A stretch of DNA of 24,563 nucleotides from a virus: positions 1-24,563 of the IMG/VR virus record IMGVR_UViG_3300043331_002606; one strand, given 5' to 3'. Under the pieces are notes generated by a model. The model searched no databases. It saw only the letters and a program-made list of their open reading frames with translations, and was not told where the DNA came from. Of this stretch, positions 5,843 through 12,645 are shown piece after piece (position 1 is the stretch's first letter; the number at the start of each line of letters is the position of its first letter). The position numbers were made by a program, and so were the translations under genes.

Positions 5843-7639
5843 TCACTCCGCCAGCTTGAGCCGGTAGCCGTCGGCGAACGATGCGTTGAGGCTGTCGATC
5901 AGGTCGCGCAGCATGTCGCCGGTGAAGAGCTCGCGCCCGCTCCGCCCGCGCAGCACGATCTCCTGCACGCCGCCGTGCGGCCGCCCCGGCTCGTTCTTGC
6001 GCACGTCGATCAGCTCTCCCTGCGAGGCACGCACGGCCACCATGGCGCGGTCGATGCCGGCCGGGCCCTTGACGACGCCGGAGCCGCCCATGGCGAAGCT
6101 CGGCGGCTGCTGGCTGGTGATCTTGGCGACATTGGCGAGGCCCGCCGCCACCACGCCGGCGGCGGCGATGTAGTTGAAAGGCGGCGGCGCCGAGGCGAGC
6201 GCCTTGTTGGCGCCGACCCAGGTGTCGATCGTGGCCTGCGCGATCGCGGACGCCTTCTGGGCGATGAACCACTTCTTGTTCATCTGCCCGAGCGTGCCGA
6301 ACGCATGGGCGAAATTGCCGACCGCACTGGCGGCCACAATGGCGTTGCTCTCGGAGACCTTCTGCGCCATTCGCGTGCTGGCGAGCGCGAACTGCTCCTG
6401 CGTGAGGATGCCGCGCGCGTAGGCGTCGTTGATCTTCTGCACCTCCATCGCCATCTGCTCGGCCGGCGTGCGGAAGCGCTCCATGATGCCCTGCTGCTCG
6501 GCCTCGATCTTGGCCATCAGCGCCACACCCTTGGCCCGCTCCTGGTCGACGAGCTTGAGCGACTGGATCATCGGCGCCGCGATCTTGGCGGCGGTGTCCG
6601 GCGCCTTCGCCGCGATCTCCTGCGCCGGAGCATCCCACAGCGTGGCGATGCGCTCCCTGGTGGCCGCGGCGATGCGGTCGGAGTCGGCCAGCGCCGTCTT
6701 GAGCGTCTCGAACGCCTGGCTGAGCTCGCCGGCGCCGAGCAGCTTGGCCGCGGCGATGATGCCTTTGATCTCCGTGGAGAGCTGCGACACGATCCCCACG
6801 GCGGCGATGCCGTTCTCGACGAAGAATCGGAAGGTGGAGTTGACCGCCTCCTGCGCGGTCTGCATCAGGTCGCTGTCCTTGCTCGCCTTCACCAGCGCCT
6901 CGGACAGCGAGGCGAGCGCCGGCACGAGCCCCGTGGTCAGACGCACGATCAGCCCGTCCTTGACCGCGGTCAGCCGCTTCAAGTTGTCGTTGAAGTCCTC
7001 GGCGGCCTTGGCCGCCTTGCCGTCGATGGTGAGACCGAGCGCCGCCGCCTCGGCGGTCAGGTCGGCGAGCCCGGCCCTGCCCTGGTTGAGCAGCGGGATC
7101 ATGTCGGCGCCGGCGCGCCCGAACAGCGCGACGGCCAGCGCGGTCTTGTTGGCGCCGTCCTCGTACCTGGCGAACTTGGCGGCAAGCTCCCCGAGCACCA
7201 CGTCGGCCGCCTTCATGCGGCCGGAGGCGTCGGTCACCGAGACGCCGACCGCGGCGAAGGCATTGGCCGCCTCGCCCGTGGCGTCCTTGGCCGCATCGCT
7301 CATCGAGCGGGAGAGCTTGATCACCGACTTCGAGAGCGACTCGACACTGACATCGGACAGCTCGGCGGCGAACTTGAGCCTCGATAGCTCCTCGACCGGG
7401 ATGCCGATCTTCTGCGCGGTCTTGCCGAGGTTGTCCATCTCGTCGACCGTGCGGCCGACGGCGACGGCGAGACCTCCTGCGGCTCCCGCCAGCGCGCCGG
7501 CGATCGCCGCGCCGGCGACGGCGATGCTGCGGCCGAACGCGCTGAGACGCGACTGCGCGTGCTTGAGCCCGTCCTCGAGCGCGGCGGTGTCCGCTCCGAG
7601 CACGATGCGCAGGGCGCCTATGGTGGCGTTGCCGGCCAT
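5843..7639 (-). CDS. Tail tape measure protein (598 aa)
   Basis: The start at 7639 (M-A-G-N-A-T-I-G-A-L-R-I-V-L-G-A-D-T) has a GAGGAG site 8 nt upstream; an ATG 16 codons earlier lies in the palindrome and lacks a site. The N terminus resembles the lambda-family/COG5281-like tape measure start (L-G-A-D-T-A-A-L-E-D-G-L-K). A hydrophobic Ala/Gly segment follows (about residues 38-62), then long helical, alanine- and lysine-rich sequence with a D-N-L-G-K-T-A-Q-K-I-G-I-P segment, and another hydrophobic patch near residues 495-515 (Y-I-A-A-A-G-V-V-A-A-G-L-A). It directly follows the tail assembly chaperone. At about 1.5 angstrom per residue (general rule) it would specify a tail of roughly 90 nm, short for the class. 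No peptidoglycan hydrolase domain is visible. Confidence 0.88.
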   Translation of the reverse strand: MAGNATIGALRIVLGADTAALEDGLKHAQSRLSAFGRSIAVAGAAIAGALAGAAGGLAVAVGRTVDEMDNLGKTAQKIGIPVEELSRLKFAAELSDVSVESLSKSVIKLSRSMSDAAKDATGEAANAFAAVGVSVTDASGRMKAADVVLGELAAKFARYEDGANKTALAVALFGRAGADMIPLLNQGRAGLADLTAEAAALGLTIDGKAAKAAEDFNDNLKRLTAVKDGLIVRLTTGLVPALASLSEALVKASKDSDLMQTAQEAVNSTFRFFVENGIAAVGIVSQLSTEIKGIIAAAKLLGAGELSQAFETLKTALADSDRIAAATRERIATLWDAPAQEIAAKAPDTAAKIAAPMIQSLKLVDQERAKGVALMAKIEAEQQGIMERFRTPAEQMAMEVQKINDAYARGILTQEQFALASTRMAQKVSESNAIVAASAVGNFAHAFGTLGQMNKKWFIAQKASAIAQATIDTWVGANKALASAPPPFNYIAAAGVVAAGLANVAKITSQQPPSFAMGGSGVVKGPAGIDRAMVAVRASQGELIDVRKNEPGRPHGGVQEIVLRGRSGRELFTGDMLRDLIDSLNASFADGYRLKLAE

Positions 7640-7652
7640 GCAGATGCTCCTC

Positions 7653-7705
7653 GAGGCATGATCCCGGCCCGAGATGTGGCAGGCCACGTCTCGGGATCAT
7701 GCCTC
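7653..7705. repeat. Long near-perfect hairpin between tail chaperone and tape measure
   Basis: Positions 7653-7666 and 7692-7705 are perfect 14-nt reverse complements. Nested inside, 7668-7680 and 7683-7695 are reverse complements with one mismatch. On the minus-strand mRNA this folds as a 10-bp outer stem, a 5-nt bulge and a 13-bp inner stem with a 2-nt apex. One end contains the chaperone stop codon (7704-7706); the other abuts the tape measure ribosome site (7647-7652). No T-run follows, so it is not a classic terminator. It could tune tape measure translation or be a mobile palindromic repeat. Confidence 0.75.
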
Positions 7706-8012
7706 AGTGCTTGCTGATCTTTCCGCCCATGGCCACGGTCCACAGCCGCGCCACCTCGAGCTGCTCCTGCCAGGTCTGCGGCTTGCGCCGCGGTTTCACC
7801 TGCAGCGAGCGCAGCGACGGAAATCTTCCCTTGCTCGGCCGCGCCAGCGCCGCCGTGTGCCAGGCCAGCCAGGCGCGCTCGTTGTGCTCGCGCTCCCGCC
7901 GCGACGAGGCGCCGTCGAACCGCAGCATCAGCTCGCGCGGCGTGAGACGCCAGAATGTCTCGGGGTCGAAGCCGGCAGCGACGAAGTCGACGAGGAGGCC
8001 GGGCCAGTCGTT
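7704..8012 (-). CDS. Tail assembly chaperone C-terminal (T-like) part, -1 frame, no start codon
   Basis: The frame runs open from upstream of 8282 to TGA at 7706-7704. Its protein-like part begins near 8012 with N-D-W-P-G-L-L-V-D-F, followed by G-F-D-P-E-T-F-W-R-L-T-P-R-E-L, the signature of the small phage/GTA tail assembly chaperone family (Phage_TAC type). R-A-W-L-A-W-H-T-A-A-L then appears and a basic tail. No ATG, GTG or TTG in this frame precedes the conserved part closely; the first ATG is inside it (M-L-R-F). The frame is -1 relative to the overlapping upstream gene, as in lambda G/GT-type chaperones. It is therefore probably made as an extension of that protein by ribosomal frameshifting somewhere between about 8100 and 8012. 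The exact junction is inferred. Confidence 0.72.
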   Translation of the reverse strand, partial: NDWPGLLVDFVAAGFDPETFWRLTPRELMLRFDGASSRREREHNERAWLAWHTAALARPSKGRFPSLRSLQVKPRRKPQTWQEQLEVARLWTVAMGGKISKH

Positions 8013-8365
8013 TCGCCGCTCTCCTGTCCCGGCGGCCGAGGGTCCGCAGCCAAGGCCCCGGGCTGCACCGGCGGAAAGGCGAGCTCGAACGCCCGGGTGA
8101 GCAGCTCCACCATCTGCCGCGGCGTCACCAGGTCCGCGGCGGCTCGCTCGTCGGTGATGTCGGGATGCCGCACCCGCAGGCCGATGCAGAACATGGTGCG
8201 GAAGTGCTTGAGCTTGGCCTTGCCGCTCGCCACCAGGGTGGTGACCGCGTCCTCGACGCCGAGCGCATCGTCGATCTCGCACAGCGCATTGATCGAGAAG
8301 CAGAGCACGTAGTCCTTGCCGTCAAGGCCGGTGAAGCCGACCTCGCCGCGGTGCGGATTCGCCAT
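7928..8365 (-). CDS. Tail assembly chaperone N-terminal protein, GTA TIM-barrel-like family (145 aa)
   Basis: ATG at 8365 with AAGGAG about 6 nt upstream, 15 nt after the tail tube stop. The start M-A-N-P-H-R-G-E-V-G-F-T-G-L-D-G-K-D-Y-V-L, followed by F-S-I-N-A-L-C-E-I-D-D-A-L-G, matches the 'gene transfer agent family protein' found between tail tube and tape measure in alphaproteobacterial phages and GTAs. The conserved part ends near residue 118. The remaining tail (P-A-S-S-S-T-S-S...) is Ser/Pro-rich and overlaps the T-like frame, so it looks like the normal termination product of a frameshifted pair. The family label is by recognition of position and sequence style. It is most likely the G-like chaperone. 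Confidence 0.8.
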   Translation of the reverse strand: MANPHRGEVGFTGLDGKDYVLCFSINALCEIDDALGVEDAVTTLVASGKAKLKHFRTMFCIGLRVRHPDITDERAAADLVTPRQMVELLTRAFELAFPPVQPGALAADPRPPGQESGETTGPASSSTSSLPASTPRHSGVSRRAS

Positions 8366-8380
8366 TGTGGCTCCTTATCA

Positions 8381-8815
8381 TTATGCCTGCGTGAGCGTCG
8401 GCGGGCCGGAGAGCTTGAACGTGACCGTCGCGCTCATCTTGTCGTCGAGCGACGCCTCGCTCTCGAACCCGGTCAGGATGGCGTCGAAGTCGAACCGGCT
8501 TACGCCGTCGGGGAACACGATGCGCCGGGGCAGCACCGCGGCTGGCGTGTCGGACAGCTCGTTCATGATCGCCAGCGCCGTCGATCCGGTCGGCACCCAG
8601 TTGAGCTCGATCGAGACCTCGCCGCCGTCCTTCATGCCGGCGACGAACTCGCGCCAGGCGCCGGGCGACTGCTCGTGCGAGGCGTCGATGGCGTCGCGCG
8701 AGATGCTGGGCGGCGTGACGCTGGTCACCTCGCCCCAGGTGGTCCAGGTCCCCGGGCTGTCCGAGCTGGCGGTCATGAACAGCGTTCCGTAGCCGATGCG
8801 GGCCTCAGTGGTCAT
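8381..8815 (-). CDS. Major tail tube protein (144 aa)
   Basis: ATG at 8815 is preceded by a GAGGAT site. The protein starts M-T-T-E-A-R-I-G-Y-G-T-L-F and contains T-W-T-T-W-G-E-V-T-S-V-T-P-P-S-I-S-R-D, then I-D-A-S-H-E-Q-S-P-G-A-W-R-E-F-V-A-G and G-G-E-V-S-I-E-L-N-W. These are hallmarks of the TP901-1/HK97-type tail tube family (the T/S-H motif, then W-R-E-F-V-x-G). The C terminus (S-A-T-V-T-F-K-L-S-G-P-P-T) is typical as well. It lies between HK97 gp10-like and chaperone genes, the canonical place. Confidence 0.9.
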   Translation of the reverse strand: MTTEARIGYGTLFMTASSDSPGTWTTWGEVTSVTPPSISRDAIDASHEQSPGAWREFVAGMKDGGEVSIELNWVPTGSTALAIMNELSDTPAAVLPRRIVFPDGVSRFDFDAILTGFESEASLDDKMSATVTFKLSGPPTLTQA

Positions 8816-8873
8816 GGCAATATCCTCGCGCTGGTGAGTGATGCCCGCTCAACGCCGGCGGAACGGCACGCGG

Positions 8874-9380
8874 TTATCTTCCGAGCTTGGCGAGCTCACG
8901 CGCGGCCTTGCGCGCGGCGCGCTGCGCGGCCTTGTCGATCTCCTCGGCGAGCGCGTCCTTGATGCTGCCGAGCGCCTGCACCTTGCCGCCATCCCAGGCC
9001 GGCCGCATGTAGGGCCGCGGCGCCTGGTGCGCGGCGCCGAACTCCTGCACGATCGACTTGGCCGAGCCGCGCGGGCCGATGAACACGTAGACGCCCTTGG
9101 CCGGGTTGGAGCGGAAGCCGCCGACGGTCACCGCCGGCAGGGTGCCGACCTCGGCACGGTGCAGCTTCGACTGCCGCGCGCTGAGCCTGGTGCCGGTGTC
9201 GAGGCCGGCGCGAAGCTCGCCGGTGAGCGACGGCGCCAGCGCCTCGGCGTGCGCCTCCATCGGCTCCGCGGCACGGGTGAGCGCGCGCTTGAGGACATTC
9301 CTGCCGGTCGCCTTGCTGAGCTCCTGCAGCGCCTCGCCCAGCTCGCGCAGCCCCTCGACCCGGAACGTCTCTCTCGCCAT
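8874..9380 (-). CDS. HK97 gp10-like head-tail/neck protein (168 aa)
   Basis: The start at 9380 lies 1 nt after the DUF3168 stop. M-A-R-E-T-F-R-V-E-G-L-R-E-L-G-E-A-L-Q-E-L leads into an A-E-A-L-A-P-S-L-T-G-E-L-R segment (the P-x-x-T-G-x-L motif of the HK97 gp10 family). It continues with F-I-G-P-R-G-S-A-K-S-I-V-Q-E-F-G, and P-R-P-Y-M-R-P-A-W-D. The combination E-F-G...Y-M-R-P-A is characteristic. Such proteins act in head-to-tail joining of long-tailed phages. The C-terminal 40 residues are helical and Arg/Ala-rich. Confidence 0.9.
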   Translation of the reverse strand: MARETFRVEGLRELGEALQELSKATGRNVLKRALTRAAEPMEAHAEALAPSLTGELRAGLDTGTRLSARQSKLHRAEVGTLPAVTVGGFRSNPAKGVYVFIGPRGSAKSIVQEFGAAHQAPRPYMRPAWDGGKVQALGSIKDALAEEIDKAAQRAARKAARELAKLGR

Positions 9381-9381
9381 G

Positions 9382-9807
9382 TCAGCTTTCCTCGAACCAG
9401 ATCAGGAAGTCCTGCTGCACGAAGAAGAGCCTGGCAACGTCGTCGTAGCCGTCGCGGGCGCTGTCGAAGAACACCCCCTGCACCGTCACGCTCGCCTGCG
9501 GCGAGGCCGAGCCGTAGGCGACCGCGCCGGAGAAGCCGTCGAGCGAGGTCTTGACCTGGCGCGCCAGGGTGTCGGCATCGTCCGGCGTCGGCGCCCAGGC
9601 GGTGAGCTGGAGGCGCGGCCGGCCGAGCCCGGAAGGCCCGGTCATGTGATGGTCGCCGACCGCCGAGATCAGGTTGACCACCACGCTCGCCGTGCGCTGT
9701 CCCTGCGGCAGCACGCCAGGGTGGATCCGGGTGCCCACCGTCGCCGCAACGTCGGCATCGGCGAGGAGGTGGGCGCGCAGCGCGGCGGTGACGTCCTTGA
9801 CGGTCAT
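9382..9807 (-). CDS. DUF3168 / tail completion protein (gp17-like, 141 aa)
   Basis: The ATG at 9807 overlaps the head-closure stop as ATGA. Longer in-frame starts upstream lie inside the previous gene. The sequence M-T-V-K-D-V-T-A-A-L-R-A-H-L-L-A-D-A-D-V, then V-G-T-R-I-H-P-G-V-L-P-Q-G, Q-L-T-A-W-A-P and V-Q-G-V-F-F-D-S-A-R-D fits DUF3168, a structural homologue of the tail terminator/completion proteins (SPP1 gp17, lambda gpU-like). Its place between head closure and gp10-like genes is the expected one. Confidence 0.88.
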   Translation of the reverse strand: MTVKDVTAALRAHLLADADVAATVGTRIHPGVLPQGQRTASVVVNLISAVGDHHMTGPSGLGRPRLQLTAWAPTPDDADTLARQVKTSLDGFSGAVAYGSASPQASVTVQGVFFDSARDGYDDVARLFFVQQDFLIWFEES

Positions 9808-10148
9808 GTTGCCGCCACCGGCTCGTCGCCGTGCGCGGTGCAGTCGAGCTCGACCCCCTCGCGGCGGCCGATCTCGCGCACCGCCATGATCTCGAACGTC
9901 CTGCCGTCGAAGCCGACGCGGTCCTCGACCGTGACGGCCGACACCGCGTCCGACCAACGGATGCGGAAGGTCACCAGCGTGGCGCCGACGATCTGCTCGC
10001 GGGCGAACCGCTCGCTGCCGGTGTTCTCGCGCTTCTCCGCCCACACCGTGGCCAGCGTCGACCAGGTCAGCGTCTCCTGGCCGCGGTCGCTGAGCGTGAC
10101 GGTCTTGCGCTCGATGGTGATGCGCCGGTCGAGCTTGCCCGCCCTCAT
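9804..10148 (-). CDS. Head closure / head-tail adaptor protein (SPP1 gp16 family, 114 aa)
   Basis: Start chosen at 10148, where ATG overlaps the TGA of the upstream glycosyltransferase-like gene (ATGA). The five-codon longer start at 10163 is inside that gene. M-R-A-G-K-L-D-R-R-I-T-I-E-R is the standard opening of this family. W-S-T-L-A-T-V-W-A-E-K-R, F-R-I-R-W and R-V-G-F-D-G-R-T-F-E-I follow (usual pattern 'f.iRyr..i....ri...g..y.I'). It binds the connector ring and seals the capsid. It normally follows the gp6-like connector directly, but here the whole sugar-modification block (10145-16125) intervenes, with coupled translation at this junction. Confidence 0.9.
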   Translation of the reverse strand: MRAGKLDRRITIERKTVTLSDRGQETLTWSTLATVWAEKRENTGSERFAREQIVGATLVTFRIRWSDAVSAVTVEDRVGFDGRTFEIMAVREIGRREGVELDCTAHGDEPVAAT

Positions 10149-10936
10149 GCCAGCAGCCTCCACAGCGTGCCGTCGACCAGCTCGGCCTCGTTGAACTGGC
10201 TATAGGCCAGCGCGTTCAGCCACGGCTGCCGGTCGGGATAGACCGGATGCTCGATCAGCCTCAGGTCGGTGCGCCCGACCAGCGCCGCGGCCGAGGACGG
10301 ATCGACGAATACCGGGCAGCCGAGGACCACGCTCTCCACCGCGGCGATGCTGCCGTGCGAGACCAGCGCATGCGCGCCGGCGATGTCGTCCTGCAGCGTC
10401 CGCTTACTCTCCTTGTCGCGGATGACGAGCTGCCGGTCGGTCACCCTGGCCAGCGCGTCGATGGTGTCCGCGATCCAGCCCTCGGTGCGATGGAAGCGGC
10501 TGTAGGTGCGCGTCGGCGCGGCGATGACGATGTGGCGACCGCCGCGCTGCCAGGGCGAGACGTCGATGCGCAGCTCCTTCCACCTGTCGTCGGGCAGCGC
10601 GCGCAGCGCGCCGAGCTGAAAGCGGCCGCAGTGCCAGCGATAATATCCCCCGTTCTCGCCGCGCGGCAGGTGGGTGGCGAACACACGCCGGGCGTAGCCG
10701 CGATCCCAGTAGACCCATCGCCGCCCCCGCTTCACCCAGGCGTCGATCAGCGGCCGCAGCGCCGGGGTGCAGCCGACCACCGGAACGATCTCGTCGGGCA
10801 GCGCATCGAGCTGCGCCGGATCGTCCCTCACGACGCGGCCGATGTGGCGGCCGATGCGCTCGAACAGGTCGAGCTTGAAGCGCTTGAGACCCGGCGGGAT
10901 GAACAGCGCACACTGCGCCCGCTCTATTGCCGCCAC
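10145..10936 (-). CDS. GT-B / capsule-synthesis-like glycosyltransferase (about 263 aa)
   Basis: The frame contains no ATG in its credible part. The best start is GTG at 10936, overlapping the methyltransferase stop by 13 nt. The C-terminal half has I-A-A-P-T-R-T-Y-S-R-F-H, R-Q-L-V-I-R-D-K-E, then V-S-H-G-S-I-A-A-V-E-S-V-V-L-G-C-P-V-F-V-D. The latter is the pattern of GT-B enzymes and capsule polysaccharide proteins (KpsS/KpsC-like) in which a Ser/Asn-rich loop and a glutamate bind the nucleotide sugar. It ends A-Y-S-Q-F-N-E-A-E-L-V-D-G-T-L-W-R-L-L, a tail also seen in that group. The N-terminal Rossmann half is short. It is the last gene of the cassette and is coupled by ATGA to the head-closure gene. 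Donor and acceptor are unknown. Confidence 0.65.
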   Translation of the reverse strand: MAAIERAQCALFIPPGLKRFKLDLFERIGRHIGRVVRDDPAQLDALPDEIVPVVGCTPALRPLIDAWVKRGRRWVYWDRGYARRVFATHLPRGENGGYYRWHCGRFQLGALRALPDDRWKELRIDVSPWQRGGRHIVIAAPTRTYSRFHRTEGWIADTIDALARVTDRQLVIRDKESKRTLQDDIAGAHALVSHGSIAAVESVVLGCPVFVDPSSAAALVGRTDLRLIEHPVYPDRQPWLNALAYSQFNEAELVDGTLWRLLA

Positions 10937-11496
10937 AGCACGCCGATGCCGTTGTTGCGCTGCTCGCAGCTGAGCTCGACGTGGCGATGCTCCCCGCGCA
11001 GCCGTTGCCACAGCTCCGGCACGTCGATGCGCACCCCGCCGGTCCACTCCGGCGGCCGGGACCAGCCGATGTCGTGGAAGGCGACGATATGCGCCATCGG
11101 CCCGTAATTCTCCCAGTCGCGCGTCACGAACGGCAGCGTGTGGTTGGCGTCGATCAGCACCGCGTCGAACGGCGCCAGGCGCTCGACCATGGCGACGATC
11201 TCGACCGCCGTGCTGTCGCCCAGGATCAGGTGCGCCTCGAGCCCGCGCCCCCGCAGCGCCTCGATGCAGGCGCGCAGCGACACGCTCGACCGCGACCAGG
11301 CGCCGGTGCCGTGCGGCAGGTCGACCGCCACCACCCGTCCGCCGCGCGGCAGGAGCTGCCCTACCCGCCACAGCGTGCCGCCGAACTTGGCGCCGATCTC
11401 CAGGTAGCTGGCAATCCCCTCGCCGCGCAGCAGGTCGAGGAAGGCGGCGAGCTCCTCGCGGTTCTGCTGGATCTCCGTCTCGTAGGCCGCGCTCAT
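10924..11496 (-). CDS. Class I SAM-dependent methyltransferase (190 aa)
   Basis: ATG at 11496 overlaps the stop of the preceding glycosyltransferase (ATGA); longer frames upstream lie inside that gene. Motif I is S-Y-L-E-I-G-A-K-F-G-G-T-L (about residues 30-42), followed by V-V-A-V-D-L-P (motif II acidic end). D-A-V-L-I-D-A-N-H-T-L-P-F-V-T-R-D-W comes next and then A-F-H-D-I-G-W. This L-E-I-G...D-A-N-H...H-D arrangement is that of the Methyltransf_24 / cephalosporin-hydroxylase-like group, which often methylates sugars or small metabolites in glycan clusters. Substrate is inferred to be a glycan by context only. Confidence 0.75.
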   Translation of the reverse strand: MSAAYETEIQQNREELAAFLDLLRGEGIASYLEIGAKFGGTLWRVGQLLPRGGRVVAVDLPHGTGAWSRSSVSLRACIEALRGRGLEAHLILGDSTAVEIVAMVERLAPFDAVLIDANHTLPFVTRDWENYGPMAHIVAFHDIGWSRPPEWTGGVRIDVPELWQRLRGEHRHVELSCEQRNNGIGVLWRQ

Positions 11497-12134
11497 CGCC
11501 AGTGCTCCCGGACCCAAGGCAGATGCAGCAGCTGGTGCGGCTTCGGCGTGCCGTGCATGTAGCAGATGCACGCTCCCTGCAGGCCCTTGCGGCGCACGTC
11601 GTGCGCCTTGAGCGAGAGCACCCCACCCGCCAGCTGCCCGGGCCAGAGGTCGTCGAGCGGCTGCCAGGGGAAACGCCGCAGCCACTCCATGTCGTTCTCG
11701 CCGCTCCAGGCCTCGAAGATCCGCGATCCGATCCCCGGCGGCGACAGCACGACCGGGTTGATCAGCCGCTCCGGCCGGTAGGGATCGCGCGGGGCGGCGA
11801 TACGGTCGCCGCGCGCGCACCAGTCGGCGAGATGATCGACATTGCCGACGATCACCATGTCGAGCCCGCAGACGATCAGCGGCACGCGCCTGGCGTCGAG
11901 CCGGAACGGCTCGATCAGGCAGCCGTAGCCCGGCGTCGCCGTGCGCAGGCGCAGCTGCTCGACCCCGGCGCAGAGGTCACGCGGGCGGTCGGTGAAGCAG
12001 ACGAAACGGAATGGACGCGTCAGGTTGCGGGCGAAGCCGCGGTAGAGCCTCTCCACCCAGCTCTCGTCGTAGCAGCGCGAGAACGGCTGGCTGTGGTGGT
12101 TAGGCGCCCACAGGCAGCAGGCGATGTGCAGCAC
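11493..12134 (-). CDS. Small GT-A-like glycosyltransferase (213 aa)
   Basis: Starts M-L-H-I-A-C-C-L-W at 12134, overlapping the acetyltransferase stop by 35 nt. F-V-C-F-T-D-R-P (about residues 44-51) and P-L-I-V-C-G-L-D-M-V-I-V-G-N-V-D-H-L (about 85-102) parallel the nucleotide-sugar and D-x-D regions of GT8-type enzymes. The usual D-x-D is reduced to L-D-M, so metal binding may be altered. Later L-A-G-G-V-L-S-L-K and Y-M-H-G-T-P-K-P-H follow the G-x-x-x-F-N and K-P pattern near the active site. It is paralogous in layout to the product of 12642-13328 (both open M-L-H and have L-D-x-V-x-x-G). Function as a glycosyltransferase is likely; specificity unknown. Confidence 0.65.
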   Translation of the reverse strand: MLHIACCLWAPNHHSQPFSRCYDESWVERLYRGFARNLTRPFRFVCFTDRPRDLCAGVEQLRLRTATPGYGCLIEPFRLDARRVPLIVCGLDMVIVGNVDHLADWCARGDRIAAPRDPYRPERLINPVVLSPPGIGSRIFEAWSGENDMEWLRRFPWQPLDDLWPGQLAGGVLSLKAHDVRRKGLQGACICYMHGTPKPHQLLHLPWVREHWR

Positions 12135-12645
12135 GGACCCTCGCGATCGCCGTCTCGTTCACGATCTCGGTCAGCCGCCCGTCGCGTCCCCACAGGCAGC
12201 GCTCCGGCACGTCGGCGGTCACCACCGCTCCGGCGGCGACGAGCGCGCCGGCGCCGATGGTCAGCCCCGGCATGACGATGGCGCCGGCGCCGATCGAGGC
12301 GCCGTCCAGGACCTCGGTGACCACGATGCCGCCGGCGAGGATGGCGTCGAGGTCGAAGCCATCCTTGTGGGCGCGCGGCCAGCGGTCGTTGCAGAAGATC
12401 ACGTGCGGGCCGATGAACACCTCGGATCCGATGCGCATGCCGGGATCGACGAAGGCACCATGACTGACGATCGAGCGGTCGCCGATCTGCGAGGCATCGA
12501 CGATGGCGCAGGTGGCGATCCTGCAGTCGGCGCCGATCACGGCCTTGCGGATCACGCTGGCGAACTGCCACACCCTGCTGCGGGCGCCGATGGATGCGTT
12601 CTCCACGCAGGCGAGCGGATGCACGAAGGCGGAGCCGTCGATCAT
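12100..12645 (-). CDS. Left-handed beta-helix acetyltransferase, WlbB/WbpD-like (181 aa)
   Basis: The ATG at 12645 overlaps the upstream stop as ATGA and is preferred over a GTG two codons earlier. The whole chain is hexapeptide repeats of the left-handed beta-helix type: V-E-N-A-S-I-G-A, V-I-G-A-D-C-R-I, I-G-D-R-S-I-V-S, I-G-S-E-V-F-I-G-P, then S-I-G-A-G-A-I-V-M-P-G-L-T-I-G-A. The insertion F-C-N-D-R-W-P-R-A is characteristic of WbpD/WlbB-type UDP-amino-sugar N-acetyltransferases. It probably acetylates an amino sugar using acetyl-CoA in the cytoplasm. No aminotransferase or dehydrogenase of that pathway is present in the window, so it must use a host-made intermediate or a finished glycan. 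Confidence 0.82.
   Translation of the reverse strand: MIDGSAFVHPLACVENASIGARSRVWQFASVIRKAVIGADCRIATCAIVDASQIGDRSIVSHGAFVDPGMRIGSEVFIGPHVIFCNDRWPRAHKDGFDLDAILAGGIVVTEVLDGASIGAGAIVMPGLTIGAGALVAAGAVVTADVPERCLWGRDGRLTEIVNETAIARVRAAHRLLPVGA

Noticed and set aside
4964-7387. Plus-strand open frame of 807 codons opposite the distal tail and tape measure genes
   Set aside because: Antisense shadow with low-complexity R/D/L/H-rich composition and no ribosome site or domain; it spans two real genes and a repeat.
5691-7700. Alternative minus-strand frame overlapping the tape measure
   Set aside because: Composition is Arg/Gly-rich shadow; the other frame contains the recognisable tape measure N terminus and ribosome site.
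10937-11626. Long N-terminal extension of the GT-B-like gene
   Set aside because: The extension reads through the methyltransferase gene in another frame and is arginine-rich nonsense; GTG at 10936 is used instead.
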